Assembly: GCA_900538545.1 (NCBI GenBank)
Contig: UPYK01000001.1
Location: 166,819 to 230,818, forward strand
DNA from: an uncultured Eggerthella sp.
GTDB lineage: Bacteria > Actinomycetota > Coriobacteriia > Coriobacteriales > Eggerthellaceae
Direction: 5' to 3'
DNA: 64,000 bases
Shown here one piece after another: positions 41,731 through 52,721 of this stretch. Position numbers and translations under genes: made by a program. Numbering within the stretch: position 1 is the stretch's first letter; each line of letters starts with the position of its first letter. The notes below the pieces were generated by a model. That model ran no database searches, was not told the DNA's origin, and was given only the letters and a program-made list of their open reading frames with translations.

Positions 41731-41817
41731 CCGCTGCGGCTATTTTCCCAAGAACAACCGGCGAAGGTGGCCAAAAGCAACGAACATAACTGAAGATAGA
41801 AACGAAAAGGGAGATGT

Positions 41818-43380
41818 ATGGTTACTGGTGACTTTTGGGTATTGTTCGCAATGCTCCTTTATTTCATCGTGGTCGTGATCATCGGCTTCATCTATGCGAA
41901 GAAGTCGAATCGTTCGACCGAAGAATACTTCTTGGGCGGCCGAAGCCTCGGTCCGTGGCTCACGGCGCTTTCTGCGGAAGCCTCCGATATGTCGGGCTAT
42001 CTGCTCATGGGTCTTCCTGGTCTTGCGTACTTCTGTGGTGCGAACGAAGCGGTCTGGACAGCGATCGGCCTAGCCATCGGCACCTACCTCAACTGGAAGT
42101 TCGTGGCGAAACGCCTACGCAAGTATTCCGAGGTTGCCGGCAATGCCATCACCATTCCCGATTTCTTCTCGAATCGTTTCCATGATAAGAAGAACATCCT
42201 CATGACCATCGCGGCGGTCATCATCCTGCTGTTCTTCAGCATCTACGTGGGTTCATGCTTCGTGACCTGCGGCAAGCTCTTCGCAACGCTCTTCGGGCTC
42301 GATTACGCCACCATGATGGTGCTCGGCGCGCTGGTCGTGTTCCTCTATACGTTCGTGGGTGGCTACCTGGCGGTCTCCACCACCGACCTCATCCAGGGAA
42401 CGATCATGATCTGCGCACTCGTGATCGTCTTTGTGGGCTCGGTCGCGCAGGCGGGCGGTGTCGAGAACACGGTCGCCTTCCTGAATTCTCTGCCGGGCTT
42501 CTTGAACGGCACTCAGCAAGCGGTGCCGATCGTTGATACCAGCGGAAATCAGCTCATCGTCGATGGTCTGCCGGCGTTCGGTGAACCCACCGAATATGGC
42601 ATCATCGCTATCATCTCCTGCTTGGCATGGGGCCTTGGCTACTTCGGTATGCCGCAGGTGCTCGTGCGCTTCATGTCCGTCAAGAACTCCGACGAGATCA
42701 AGAAATCCCGCGTTATCGCGGTGGTCTGGGTCGTTATCTCGCTGTTCTGCGCGGTTGCGATCGGCCTGATCGGTCGTGCGGTGCTGCCTACTGAGTTCCT
42801 CACGAATTCCGCGGCAGAGAACATCTTCATCGTGCTCGCACAGATGATGCTGCCTTCCTTCATGTGCGGTCTTGTGGTCTCCGGCATCTTTGCGGCGGCC
42901 ATGTCATCTTCTTCGTCTTACCTGCTCATCTCAGGTTCGGCGGTTGCAGAGAACATCTTCCGTGGTCTGATCAAGAAGAACGCCACCGATGCACAGGTCA
43001 TGATCGTGGCGCGCATCACGCTGGTAGTGATCTTACTCTTCGGTATCTTCATCGCTATCGACGAGAACTCGATCATCTTCCAGGTCGTTTCTTACGCCTG
43101 GGCGGGCTTCGGCGCGGCGTTCGGTCCGCTCATGCTGCTCTCGCTCTATTGGAAGCGTACGAACCTGCCAGGCGCGGTTGCAGGCATGCTCACGGGCGCG
43201 ATCGGCGTTGTGGTGTGGCATGAGCTCATCAAGCCACTGGGCGGCATCTTCGGCGTCTATGAGCTGCTTCCATGCTTCTTCTTGAGCTTGATCGTGATCG
43301 TTATCGTCTCCAAGCTCACAGCGGCGCCTTCGAAGGAGATCACGGATGAGTTCGATTCCTATCTGAAGGCAGATTGCTAA
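41818..43380 (+). CDS. putP: Sodium/proline symporter-type SSS transporter
   Basis: A 520-residue member of the sodium:solute symporter family with about 13 membrane helices. FLGGRSLGPWLTALSAEASDMSGYLLMGLPG (residues about 39-69) contains the Na+- and proline-binding residues known from PutP. ADFFSNRF-like IPDFFSNRFHDKK and the WGLGYFGMPQVLVRFMSVK segment also match. Proline is the best guess; related family members take pantothenate, so the substrate is provisional. GAAAAGGGAG precedes the ATG. Confidence 0.88.
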   Translation: MVTGDFWVLFAMLLYFIVVVIIGFIYAKKSNRSTEEYFLGGRSLGPWLTALSAEASDMSGYLLMGLPGLAYFCGANEAVWTAIGLAIGTYLNWKFVAKRLRKYSEVAGNAITIPDFFSNRFHDKKNILMTIAAVIILLFFSIYVGSCFVTCGKLFATLFGLDYATMMVLGALVVFLYTFVGGYLAVSTTDLIQGTIMICALVIVFVGSVAQAGGVENTVAFLNSLPGFLNGTQQAVPIVDTSGNQLIVDGLPAFGEPTEYGIIAIISCLAWGLGYFGMPQVLVRFMSVKNSDEIKKSRVIAVVWVVISLFCAVAIGLIGRAVLPTEFLTNSAAENIFIVLAQMMLPSFMCGLVVSGIFAAAMSSSSSYLLISGSAVAENIFRGLIKKNATDAQVMIVARITLVVILLFGIFIAIDENSIIFQVVSYAWAGFGAAFGPLMLLSLYWKRTNLPGAVAGMLTGAIGVVVWHELIKPLGGIFGVYELLPCFFLSLIVIVIVSKLTAAPSKEITDEFDSYLKADC

Positions 43381-43398
43381 CGCTTGATTCTTGCTTCA

Positions 43399-43532
43399 AT
43401 AAAGAAGGGCGTGGGGAATGTTCAGTCGCTCAAACAGTCCTGAGCTCGTCGTTTTTTAGTTGGAAATAGTATCAACTAAAAAACTCCTCGTGCGGAACTC
43501 GCTTGGTGAACAAACCCCGTGCCCTTCTTTAT
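43399..43532. repeat. Large nested palindrome G after putP
   Basis: ATAAAGAAGGGC.. (43399-43423) is mirrored at 43508-43532, 21 of 25 bases. A perfect 12-bp inner stem GTTTTTTAGTTG/CAACTAAAAAAC (43451-43484) has a 10-base loop. Intermediate stems are weaker. It begins 18 bp after the putP stop. The gap to tRNA-Tyr (482 bp) also holds a terminator, the conserved element and the tRNA promoter. Confidence 0.8.
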
Positions 43533-43610
43533 ATAAGTATAGATCTGCTTCACTTTGCACCTCGAAAACCGTCTGTCGAAAAATTGCGCATTATTTTTGA
43601 GGGAAATACG

Positions 43611-43655
43611 AACGAAAAAACAACCCTGAGCAGTTCTCAGGGTTGTTCGTTTTTG
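43611..43655 (+). terminator. Terminator between putP and the tRNA-tuf operon
   Basis: CAACCCTGAG-CAGTT-CTCAGGGTTG (43621-43645), extended by AACGAA/TTCGTT, then TTTTT. Confidence 0.9.
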
Positions 43656-43729
43656 GGAGCAGTTTGATAAAAATATGAACTGAACAGGTAAAACGTTAGT
43701 GTAAGAGCAGGGGAGAATCACTGAAAAAC

Positions 43730-43751
43730 ATGGATACACGCGGGGGCGTGG
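43730..43751 (+). promoter_or_regulatory. Conserved upstream element, copy 3 (tRNA-tuf operon)
   Basis: GGATACACGCGGGGGCGTGG preceded by AT, ending 6 bp before the -35. CACGC-GGGG-GCGTG can pair. Compare 6698 and 14558. Confidence 0.65.
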
Positions 43752-43757
43752 TAGCTG

Positions 43758-43786
43758 TTGACAACAATCTTTTCCTCACCTATTAT
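43758..43786 (+). promoter_or_regulatory. tRNA-tuf operon promoter
   Basis: TTGACA (43758-43763), 17 bp, TATTAT (43781-43786): the best consensus promoter in the window, fitting a stable-RNA operon. Confidence 0.9.
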
Positions 43787-43862
43787 TCATTTGCTCGAAA
43801 TTGCCGAAGAGGCATATTTGAGCAGGCAGCTTGAAAATTACACATGAGACAAGCGAAATTAT

Positions 43863-43947
43863 GGAAGTGTACCAAAGCGGTCAAATGGGACGGGCTGTAA
43901 ACCCGTTGGCTCAGCCTTCCAAGGTTCGAATCCTTGCACTTCCACCA
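43863..43947 (+). tRNA. tRNA-Tyr (GTA)
   Basis: GGAAGTG/CACTTCC acceptor, anticodon GTA in GGGCTGTAAACCC, a long variable arm as in bacterial tRNA-Tyr, T loop TTCGAAT, encoded CCA. Confidence 0.97.
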
Positions 43948-44027
<80 letters not shown>

Positions 44028-44033
44028 GTATTT

Positions 44034-44110
44034 GGCGGTGTAGCTCAGGTGGTCAGAGCACACGGTTCATACCCGTGGCGTCACTGGTTCGAATCCAGTC
44101 ACCGCTACCA
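44034..44110 (+). tRNA. tRNA-Met (CAT), elongator type
   Basis: Anticodon CAT in CACGGTTCATACCCGTG; the anticodon stem lacks the three G-C pairs of initiator tRNA. Position 1-72 is a G-U pair (GGCGGTG/CACCGCT). CCA is encoded. Followed by tuf, the usual tRNA-tuf arrangement. Confidence 0.95.
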
Positions 44111-44176
44111 AATTCACTCGCTTACAACCGTAAGCTTTGTAAATTCTCTTTAGACAACCTTAATAAGGAGGACAGA

Positions 44177-45379
44177 ATGGCTAAAGAAAAGTTCGAGCGT
44201 ACTAAGCCGCATGTTAACATCGGTACCATTGGTCACGTTGACCACGGCAAAACTACGCTGACTGCAGCAATTTCTAAGACCCTTTCTTCAAACGACGGTT
44301 CTCACGGCTCTGCAACTGCAGACTTCACCGCTTTTGAAGACATCGATAAAGCTCCTGAAGAGCGCGAGCGTGGTATTACCATCTCCATCGCTCACATCGA
44401 GTACGAAACCGACACCCGCCACTATGCACACGTTGACTGCCCGGGCCATGCCGACTACGTCAAGAACATGATCACCGGTGCTGCTCAGATGGACGGTGCG
44501 ATCCTCGTTATCGCAGCAACCGACGGTCCTATGGCTCAGACTCGTGAGCACATCCTGCTCGCTCGTCAGGTTGGCGTTCCTTACATCGTCGTATTCCTCA
44601 ACAAGTGCGACATGGTCGACGACGAAGAGCTCCTCGAGCTCGTTGAGATGGAAGTTCGCGAACTTCTCTCCTCTTATGAGTTCCCTGGAGACGACACCCC
44701 GATCATCCGCGGTTCTGCTCTTAAGGCTCTTGAAGGCGATGCTGCTTATCAGGACAAGATCTGGGAGCTCATGGAAGCAGTTGATAGCTACATTCCTACT
44801 CCGGAGCGCGACGTTGACAAGCCCTTCCTCATGGCTGTTGAAGACACCATGACCATCACCGGTCGTGGCACCGTTGCTACTGGCCGTGTTGAGCGTGGCG
44901 TTCTCCACGTCAACGACGAACTCGAGATCGTTGGTATCAAGGACACCGAGAAGACGGTTTGCACGGGCATCGAGATGTTCCGTAAGCTCCTCGACGAGGC
45001 TCAGGCTGGCGACAACATCGGCTGCCTCCTCCGTGGTATCAAGCGTGAAGACATCGTTCGTGGTCAGGTTCTCTGCAAGCCCGGCTCTGTTACTCCTCAC
45101 ACGGAATTCGAGGGTCAGGTTTACATCCTTACCAAGGACGAAGGTGGCCGTCACACCCCATTCTTCGATGGCTATCGTCCTCAGTTCTACTTCCGCACCA
45201 CCGACGTTACCGGTGTTGCACACCTTCCTGAAGGCACCGAAATGGTCATGCCTGGCGACAATGTTGAGCTCCGCGGCGAACTCATTCACCCGATCGCTAT
45301 GGAAGAAGGCCTCCGCTTCGCTATCCGTGAAGGCGGTCGCACCGTTGGTTCCGGTCGTGTTACCAAGATCATCAAATAG
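44177..45379 (+). CDS. tuf: Elongation factor Tu
   Basis: A 400-residue GTPase delivering aminoacyl-tRNA. G motifs are GHVDHGKTT, RGITI, DCPGHADY, NKCDMVDD and SALKALEG. Domains II and III follow, ending RFAIREGGRTVGSGRVTKIIK. The start MAKEKFERTKPH has AAGGAGGAC upstream; the open frame runs back through the tRNA genes and is not real. No second tuf copy is seen after fusA. Confidence 0.99.
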   Translation: MAKEKFERTKPHVNIGTIGHVDHGKTTLTAAISKTLSSNDGSHGSATADFTAFEDIDKAPEERERGITISIAHIEYETDTRHYAHVDCPGHADYVKNMITGAAQMDGAILVIAATDGPMAQTREHILLARQVGVPYIVVFLNKCDMVDDEELLELVEMEVRELLSSYEFPGDDTPIIRGSALKALEGDAAYQDKIWELMEAVDSYIPTPERDVDKPFLMAVEDTMTITGRGTVATGRVERGVLHVNDELEIVGIKDTEKTVCTGIEMFRKLLDEAQAGDNIGCLLRGIKREDIVRGQVLCKPGSVTPHTEFEGQVYILTKDEGGRHTPFFDGYRPQFYFRTTDVTGVAHLPEGTEMVMPGDNVELRGELIHPIAMEEGLRFAIREGGRTVGSGRVTKIIK

Positions 45380-45402
45380 CACGATCTAACCTAGATTGCT
45401 TG

Positions 45403-45429
45403 GCTGGACCCGCTTGATGCGGGTCCAGC
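45403..45429 (+). terminator. Hairpin after tuf
   Basis: GCTGGACCCGC-TTGAT-GCGGGTCCAGC, 11 perfect pairs but no T run. It may be a processing or partial termination site before rpmG. Confidence 0.6.
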
Positions 45430-45485
45430 TATCCGTAAGTTCATGTGTAAACACAAGCGCACGAATAGTAATTAAAGGAGAATTC

Positions 45486-45635
45486 ATGCGTACTTTGGTC
45501 ACTTTGGCATGCACTGAGTGCAAACGCCGCAACTATACGACCAAGAAAAACAAGCAGAATAATCCTGATCGTATTGAGTTCAAGAAGTATTGCAAGTGGT
45601 GCGGTCACCACACGATGCATAAGGAAACTCGTTAA
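45486..45635 (+). CDS. rpmG: 50S ribosomal protein L33
   Basis: A 49-residue protein with two cysteine pairs, C-x2-C (CTECKRRNY) and C-x2-C (CKWCGHHT), the zinc-binding form. MRTLVTLACTECKRRNYTTKKNK is typical. The ATG has AAAGGAG upstream. Placed between tuf and tRNA-Trp/secE, as in many bacteria. Confidence 0.98.
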   Translation: MRTLVTLACTECKRRNYTTKKNKQNNPDRIEFKKYCKWCGHHTMHKETR

Positions 45636-45650
45636 GATTAGGCGCTAAAT

Positions 45651-45727
45651 AGGCCAGTAGCTCCAATTGGTAGAGCGGCGGTCTCCAAAACCGCATGTTG
45701 GGGGTTCGAGTCCCTCCTGGCCTGCCA
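45651..45727 (+). tRNA. tRNA-Trp (CCA)
   Basis: AGGCCAG/CTGGCCT acceptor, anticodon CCA in CGGTCTCCAAAACCG, T loop TTCGAGT, encoded CCA. Directly upstream of secE, its common position. Confidence 0.97.
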
Positions 45728-45803
45728 GCTTGTTCTAATAAGCAGCTTAATAAGCTGCTTGTTTGGCGTTATAGACTGTTGGATTTCCAGATCAGGAAGT
45801 TGT

Positions 45804-46208
45804 ATGGCAAAAAAGTCAAAAACACAAAGGGCGAAAGCTTCTGCTAAGAAGGCAGCGAAGAAAGCCGCGCAAGAGCGTGGTGAAGTCGTAGTAGCTGTTG
45901 AAGAGGAGCCCAAGAAAAAGGGCTTCCTTGCGAAGAAAGAAGCTAAGAAGCAGGAAAAAGAAAAGCAGGAATCGCTGCAGGATTATCAGATCAAGCAGGA
46001 AGAGGCTAAGCCGAAGAAGCGCCGCTTCCAGTTCTTCTTCGATGTCCGTGCAGAGATGCGTCGTGTTACCTGGCCGAGTCGACAGGATGTTATCCAGTGG
46101 ACGGGCGTGGTCATCGTCGCGCTTATCTTCTTCGGTATCTATACCCTTATTTTGGACGACTGGATCGTCACACCGCTTCTGTTCGCGATCTCAAGTTTGG
46201 GAGCATAG
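45804..46208 (+). CDS. secE: Preprotein translocase subunit SecE
   Basis: A 134-residue clamp of SecY. The first 85 residues are an unusually long Lys/Glu/Ala-rich tail (AKASAKKAAKKAAQERG..., KKEAKKQEKEKQE). The family core begins at FFFDVRAEMRRVTWPSRQDVIQWTGVV, with a single membrane segment (about 105-125). ATG at 45804 after AGGAAG; an in-frame ATG 15 codons earlier lacks an RBS. 3 bp before nusG. Confidence 0.95.
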   Translation: MAKKSKTQRAKASAKKAAKKAAQERGEVVVAVEEEPKKKGFLAKKEAKKQEKEKQESLQDYQIKQEEAKPKKRRFQFFFDVRAEMRRVTWPSRQDVIQWTGVVIVALIFFGIYTLILDDWIVTPLLFAISSLGA

Positions 46209-46211
46209 GCT

Positions 46212-46742
46212 ATGAGCAAAAAATGGTACGTCTTGCACACCTATTCTGGCTATGAGAATAAGGTCAAGAAGAGTCTCGAGACGCGCATTGAAAGCCTTGG
46301 TCTTGAAGATCGTGTCTTCGCTATTGAAATCCCCACCGAATCTGTCACCGAGATCAAAGAAGGTGGCCGTAGGGTGGAAACCGAAAAGAAAGTGCTTCCC
46401 GGATATGTTCTGGTCCGTATGGATCTTGACGACCGTAGCTGGGCTGCGGTTCGTAACACCCCTGGTGTCACCGGCTTCGTAGGTAGCCAGGGAAATCCTG
46501 AGCCGCTCACGCGCGAGGAATACAACAAGATCATGAATCGCACGAGCCGTGAAGCGCCGAAGAAAACCTCCACGTCACTTGAAGTGGGCCAGGCAGTTAA
46601 AGTTGTCTCAGGTGCACTTGCAGAATTCGATGGAGTCGTTGCTGAGGTATCGCCCGAATCGGGTAAGGTTAAGGTTCTCGTTACCATCTTCGGTCGCGAA
46701 ACCCCCGTTGAGCTGTCTTTCGATCAGGTGGCTCGCATCTAA
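46212..46742 (+). CDS. nusG: Transcription termination/antitermination factor NusG
   Basis: A 176-residue Spt5 homologue binding the RNA polymerase clamp. WYVLHTYSGYENKVKKSLETRIESLGL and VLPGYVLVRMDLDDRSWAAVRNTPGVTGFVG form the NGN domain. The KOW domain begins near residue 123 (GQAVKVVSGALAEFDGVVAEV). Length is normal. Co-transcribed with secE. Confidence 0.98.
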   Translation: MSKKWYVLHTYSGYENKVKKSLETRIESLGLEDRVFAIEIPTESVTEIKEGGRRVETEKKVLPGYVLVRMDLDDRSWAAVRNTPGVTGFVGSQGNPEPLTREEYNKIMNRTSREAPKKTSTSLEVGQAVKVVSGALAEFDGVVAEVSPESGKVKVLVTIFGRETPVELSFDQVARI

Positions 46743-46860
46743 CCTCTACAATGCAATCTTGTTAACAACGCGTAGATATGCCCGTGTGTGGACGGGGCTT
46801 CTCATTGATACGCTTTGTCATATATGGAAATGAAACTATTCAGTTGAAAGGAACACTGAA

Positions 46861-47367
46861 GTGGCTGCTAAAAATGTAACGGGCTTCGTTAAGCTCCAGA
46901 TTCCTGCTGGTGGCGCAAATCCTGCACCTCCGGTCGGTCCTGCATTGGGTGCCCAGGGTGTTAATATCATGCAGTTCTGCCAGGCTTTCAATGCGGCAAC
47001 GCAGGACCAGGCTGGCACGATCATCCCTGTTGAGATCACCATCTATGAAGATAAGACCTTCGATTTCGTCTGCAAGACCCCTCCGGCTGCCTTCCTTATC
47101 AAGGAAAAGCTCGGCATCAAGAGCGGTTCTGGCATTCCTCAGATCCGCAAGGTCGGTGAGCTCTCGCTCGATCAGCTGCGTGAGATCGCTGAGATCAAGA
47201 TGCCCGACCTCAATGCGAACGATATCGAAGCTGCGATGGAGATCATCGCTGGTACTGCACGCTCCATGGGCGTGAACATCGAGGGTCGTGAGCCGAAGAA
47301 AGAATACGTCATCACGCGTCGTCTTAAGGCTATCCTCGATGGTGAAGGTGCTTCTCCCGAGGCATAA
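46861..47367 (+). CDS. rplK: 50S ribosomal protein L11 with C-terminal extension
   Basis: A 168-residue GTPase-centre protein. VTGFVKLQIPAGGANPAPPVGPALGAQGVNIMQFCQAFNAAT is the proline-rich N-terminal domain, and AAMEIIAGTARSMGVNIEG ends the rRNA-binding domain. L11 usually stops here at about 141 residues; this one has some 25 more (REPKKEYVITRRLKAILDGEGASPEA from about 143). GTG start with GAAAGGAAC upstream. Confidence 0.97.
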   Translation: MAAKNVTGFVKLQIPAGGANPAPPVGPALGAQGVNIMQFCQAFNAATQDQAGTIIPVEITIYEDKTFDFVCKTPPAAFLIKEKLGIKSGSGIPQIRKVGELSLDQLREIAEIKMPDLNANDIEAAMEIIAGTARSMGVNIEGREPKKEYVITRRLKAILDGEGASPEA

Positions 47368-47381
47368 TCATTTATTGACCT

Positions 47382-47400
47382 GCAGTGCTTGAAGCACTGC
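47382..47400 (+). other. Hairpin between rplK and rplA
   Basis: GCAGTGC-TTGAA-GCACTGC, 7 perfect pairs, no T run. In the region where L1 autoregulates its operon in other bacteria; no L1-site match was established. Confidence 0.45.
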
Positions 47401-47446
47401 TCAATGTGGCAGAGAAATCTCGCTATGACCACGAAAGGAAAGAACT

Positions 47447-48148
47447 ATGGGTAAGAAATATGCTGCAGCTGAAGCTCAGGTGACCGAAGAGCTCTATGCT
47501 CCGCTTGAGGCTATGGCGCTCGTGAAGGATATCGCGTTCGCGAACTTCGACGAGACGGTCGATGTGGACATTCGTCTGAACCTCGATACGCGCCAGGCAG
47601 ATCAGCAGCTCCGCGGCACGGTGAGCCTTCCTAACGGCTCTGGTAAGACGGTTCGCGTTGCAGTCTTCGCTGAGGGCGACGCTGCTCGTGCAGCAGAAGA
47701 GGCTGGCGCAGACATCGTCGGTTCCGATGACTTGATCGCTGACATTCAGGGCGGCAAGATCGATTTCGACGCAACGGTTGCTACGCCGGAGATGATGGCC
47801 AAGGTTGGTCGTCTCGGTCGTATCCTCGGTACGCGCGGCCTTATGCCGAACCCCAAGCTCGGCACGGTCACGCCAGATGTTGCAAAGGCAGTCAAGGAGC
47901 TCAAAGGCGGCCGCGTTGAGTATCGCGCCGACCGTTATGGCATCTGCCATGTTGTTCTCGGCAAGGTGAGCTTCACCCCTGAACAGCTCGCTGAGAACTA
48001 CGGTGTTGTCTACGATGAGATCCTTCGTATGAAGCCTGCAGCAGCTAAGGGCCGCTATGTGAAGTCTATCACGGTTTCTTCGACTATGGGCCCGGGTGTT
48101 CCGGTCGACAGCGCAGTCAATCGCGCCTATACGACTCCTGCTGAATAG
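47447..48148 (+). CDS. rplA: 50S ribosomal protein L1
   Basis: A 233-residue L1-stalk protein moving the E-site tRNA, and translational repressor of its own operon in many bacteria. It has VDVDIRLNLDTRQADQQLRGTVSLPNGSGKTVRVAVF, GRLGRILGTRGLMPNPKLGTVTPDV and the end TVSSTMGPGVPVD. GAAAGGAAAG precedes the ATG. A strong terminator follows. Confidence 0.99.
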   Translation: MGKKYAAAEAQVTEELYAPLEAMALVKDIAFANFDETVDVDIRLNLDTRQADQQLRGTVSLPNGSGKTVRVAVFAEGDAARAAEEAGADIVGSDDLIADIQGGKIDFDATVATPEMMAKVGRLGRILGTRGLMPNPKLGTVTPDVAKAVKELKGGRVEYRADRYGICHVVLGKVSFTPEQLAENYGVVYDEILRMKPAAAKGRYVKSITVSSTMGPGVPVDSAVNRAYTTPAE

Positions 48149-48170
48149 TCTCATTACCATACTGACGCTT

Positions 48171-48198
48171 AAAGCCCCCGCAACGCGGGGGCTTTTCA
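48171..48198 (+). terminator. Terminator after rplA
   Basis: AAAGCCCCCGC-AAC-GCGGGGGCTTTT, 11 pairs with T4. Confidence 0.92.
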
Positions 48199-48224
48199 TT
48201 TTGCGGGATAAACAGGGGTATAAT
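48195..48224 (+). promoter_or_regulatory. Promoter of the HEAT-icd-acn operon
   Basis: Consensus TATAAT at 48219-48224; TTCATT at 48195-48200 with an 18-bp spacer is a weak -35. The start lies about 60 nt before the GTG at 48291. Confidence 0.6.
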
Positions 48225-48290
48225 GAATAAGTTGCAGTTGTCTCCATGATGGGATAACTAGGTAAAGATTGAAACAGTAGGGAGAAACGC

Positions 48291-48893
48291 GTGAGCGAAA
48301 AGACCGAATCAATTAAAGAGACTGCCCAACAAGCGATCGGTTCAGAGAAGATGAGGGAAGAGCTCGTTGCTGATCTGTCCGGCTCTTCGCGTCGCGCGCG
48401 CCAAGACGCAGCAGCCGTGTTCGCGCAGATTGCAAAAGTGGATCCCGAGATCCTGGTTCCCTATATTGATGATTTCATCGATGCGCTCAAGCGACCAGAA
48501 GCTCAGACGCGTTGGGAAAGCCTCGAAGTGCTCACCACCCTTGTCCCGCTCGCTTCGAAGAGCTGCGATAAAGCGCTTGCCGATGCTGAAACCGCTCTGT
48601 TCGATGAAGAGAACGGCTTCGTTCGTTTGGCTGCGCTTCGTTTCTTGTGCAAGCTAGGGGCAACTACTGCTATGCGTTCTGAAAAGGTTTGGCCGCTGCT
48701 CGACGAGGCTATTCAGTGCTACCACGGCGATTATGAATACCAGGATATGCTCATCGCGCTCATTGGCTTTTCCGAGGGTAAGATCGCTCCGAGCGTCAAA
48801 GAGGGCCTTAAAGAGCGCATGGCGTTCGATGCGGAAAAATCCAAAGGCGCGCTCAAGCGTCGCAGTCAGCAGATCATCGACAATCTTAACTAA
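48291..48893 (+). CDS. HEAT-repeat-like protein
   Basis: A 200-residue all-helical, acidic protein. ARQDAAAVFAQIAKVDPEILVPYIDDFIDALKRPEAQTRWESLEVLTTLV has the spacing of HEAT/Armadillo repeats, and about three more helical pairs follow. Such proteins act as scaffolds; no partner can be named. GTG start after GGGAGAAACGC. It is 12 bp before icd and the first gene of a group running towards the 57-kb membrane protein. Confidence 0.7.
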   Translation: MSEKTESIKETAQQAIGSEKMREELVADLSGSSRRARQDAAAVFAQIAKVDPEILVPYIDDFIDALKRPEAQTRWESLEVLTTLVPLASKSCDKALADAETALFDEENGFVRLAALRFLCKLGATTAMRSEKVWPLLDEAIQCYHGDYEYQDMLIALIGFSEGKIAPSVKEGLKERMAFDAEKSKGALKRRSQQIIDNLN

Positions 48894-48905
48894 AGCGAGG
48901 TAATA

Positions 48906-49994
48906 ATGGCGAAACACACGGTTACGCTCATTCCGGGCGACGGTATCGGTACGGAAACGACCGCTGCAATGCAGCGTGTGGTGGCAGCAGCAGGCGCGGA
49001 CATCGAATGGGAGATCGCTGAAGCAGGCGCTCATCTTATGGAAGAGTTCGGCACGCCACTCCCGCCCTCAACTATCGATGCGGTTCGCAAGAACAAGGTC
49101 GCTATCAAAGGCCCCGTCACCACTCCGGTAGGTACGGGCTTTCGCAGCGTGAACGTGGCGCTTCGTCAGGCGCTCGATCTCAATGTGTGCTTACGCCCAG
49201 TCCTCTCCATTCCGGGTGCAGGTGGCCGCTACGAAGACGTCGATCTGGTCATCGTACGCGAGAATTCTGAAGACCTCTATGCGGGTATCGAGTTTGAAGA
49301 AGGTTCGCCAGACGCACTTGCACTGATCGATTTCGTTGAAGAAAAGGGTGCGGGCACCATCCGCAAGGATTCGGGCATCTCCATCAAGCCGATCTCCGAA
49401 ACTGCTTCACGCGCCATCGTCGAGTATGCGTTCAACTACGCTGAGAAGCAAGGCTACAAGAAGGTTACCGCTGCTCACAAGGCGAACATCATGAAGCATT
49501 CCGATGGTCTGTTCTTGCGTTGTGCACGTGAAGTTGCTGAAGAGCATCCGTCCATTGAATTTAACGACAACATCATCGATGCGTTCTGCATGAACATCGT
49601 TATGGATCCCTCTCAGTTCGAGGTCATCGTGTTCCCGAACCTCTATGGTGATATCGCGAGCGATCTGTGTGCTGGTCTGGTAGGTGGCCTCGGCATTGCA
49701 CCGGGCGCTAATATCGGTCCAGAATACGCGATCTTCGAAGCAGTACATGGCTCAGCGCCCGACATCGCTGGCAAGGATATCTGCAATCCTACAGCCGAGG
49801 TTCTCTCTGCTGCAATGATGCTCGATCACCTTGGTGAATTCGAGATCGCGCAACGAATTCGCGATGCAGTGCGCGCGGTTTATGCAGAGGGTAAGGTGCT
49901 TACGGCTGATATCCGTAAAGCTACTGGTTCAGATGCCCCTGCTGCAACCTGCACGGAATTCACGGATGCGCTCGTTGCTCAGCTCGAGCGCTAA
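48906..49994 (+). CDS. icd: NAD-type isocitrate dehydrogenase
   Basis: A 362-residue beta-decarboxylating dehydrogenase. LIPGDGIGTET opens the fold, RPVLSIPGAGGRYEDVDLVIVRENSEDLYAGIE holds the substrate arginines, and FPNLYGDIASDLCAGLVGGLG plus HGSAPDIAGKDICNPTAEVLSAAMML bind Mg and NAD. The last motif is the NAD-type version. Isopropylmalate and homoisocitrate dehydrogenases share the fold; the aconitase gene 72 bp downstream supports isocitrate. Product 2-oxoglutarate for glutamate synthesis. Confidence 0.88.
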   Translation: MAKHTVTLIPGDGIGTETTAAMQRVVAAAGADIEWEIAEAGAHLMEEFGTPLPPSTIDAVRKNKVAIKGPVTTPVGTGFRSVNVALRQALDLNVCLRPVLSIPGAGGRYEDVDLVIVRENSEDLYAGIEFEEGSPDALALIDFVEEKGAGTIRKDSGISIKPISETASRAIVEYAFNYAEKQGYKKVTAAHKANIMKHSDGLFLRCAREVAEEHPSIEFNDNIIDAFCMNIVMDPSQFEVIVFPNLYGDIASDLCAGLVGGLGIAPGANIGPEYAIFEAVHGSAPDIAGKDICNPTAEVLSAAMMLDHLGEFEIAQRIRDAVRAVYAEGKVLTADIRKATGSDAPAATCTEFTDALVAQLER

Positions 49995-50066
49995 TACCAA
50001 AAATCTTGTAAAACCTTGTTCGTCATGGATCATGATGTTCATTTCGTTTTAGTTTAAGGAGCTTGC

Positions 50067-52712
<2,646 letters not shown>

Positions 52713-52721
52713 GGATCGTCC

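Noticed and set aside
43476..43739. An 87-codon minus-strand open frame in the putP-tRNA gap
   Set aside because: It runs through palindrome G and a terminator hairpin, has no RBS, and shows no family pattern.
45403..45429. Calling the tuf hairpin a strong terminator
   Set aside because: The stem is strong but no T run follows on either strand, so it is listed only as a possible partial terminator or processing site.
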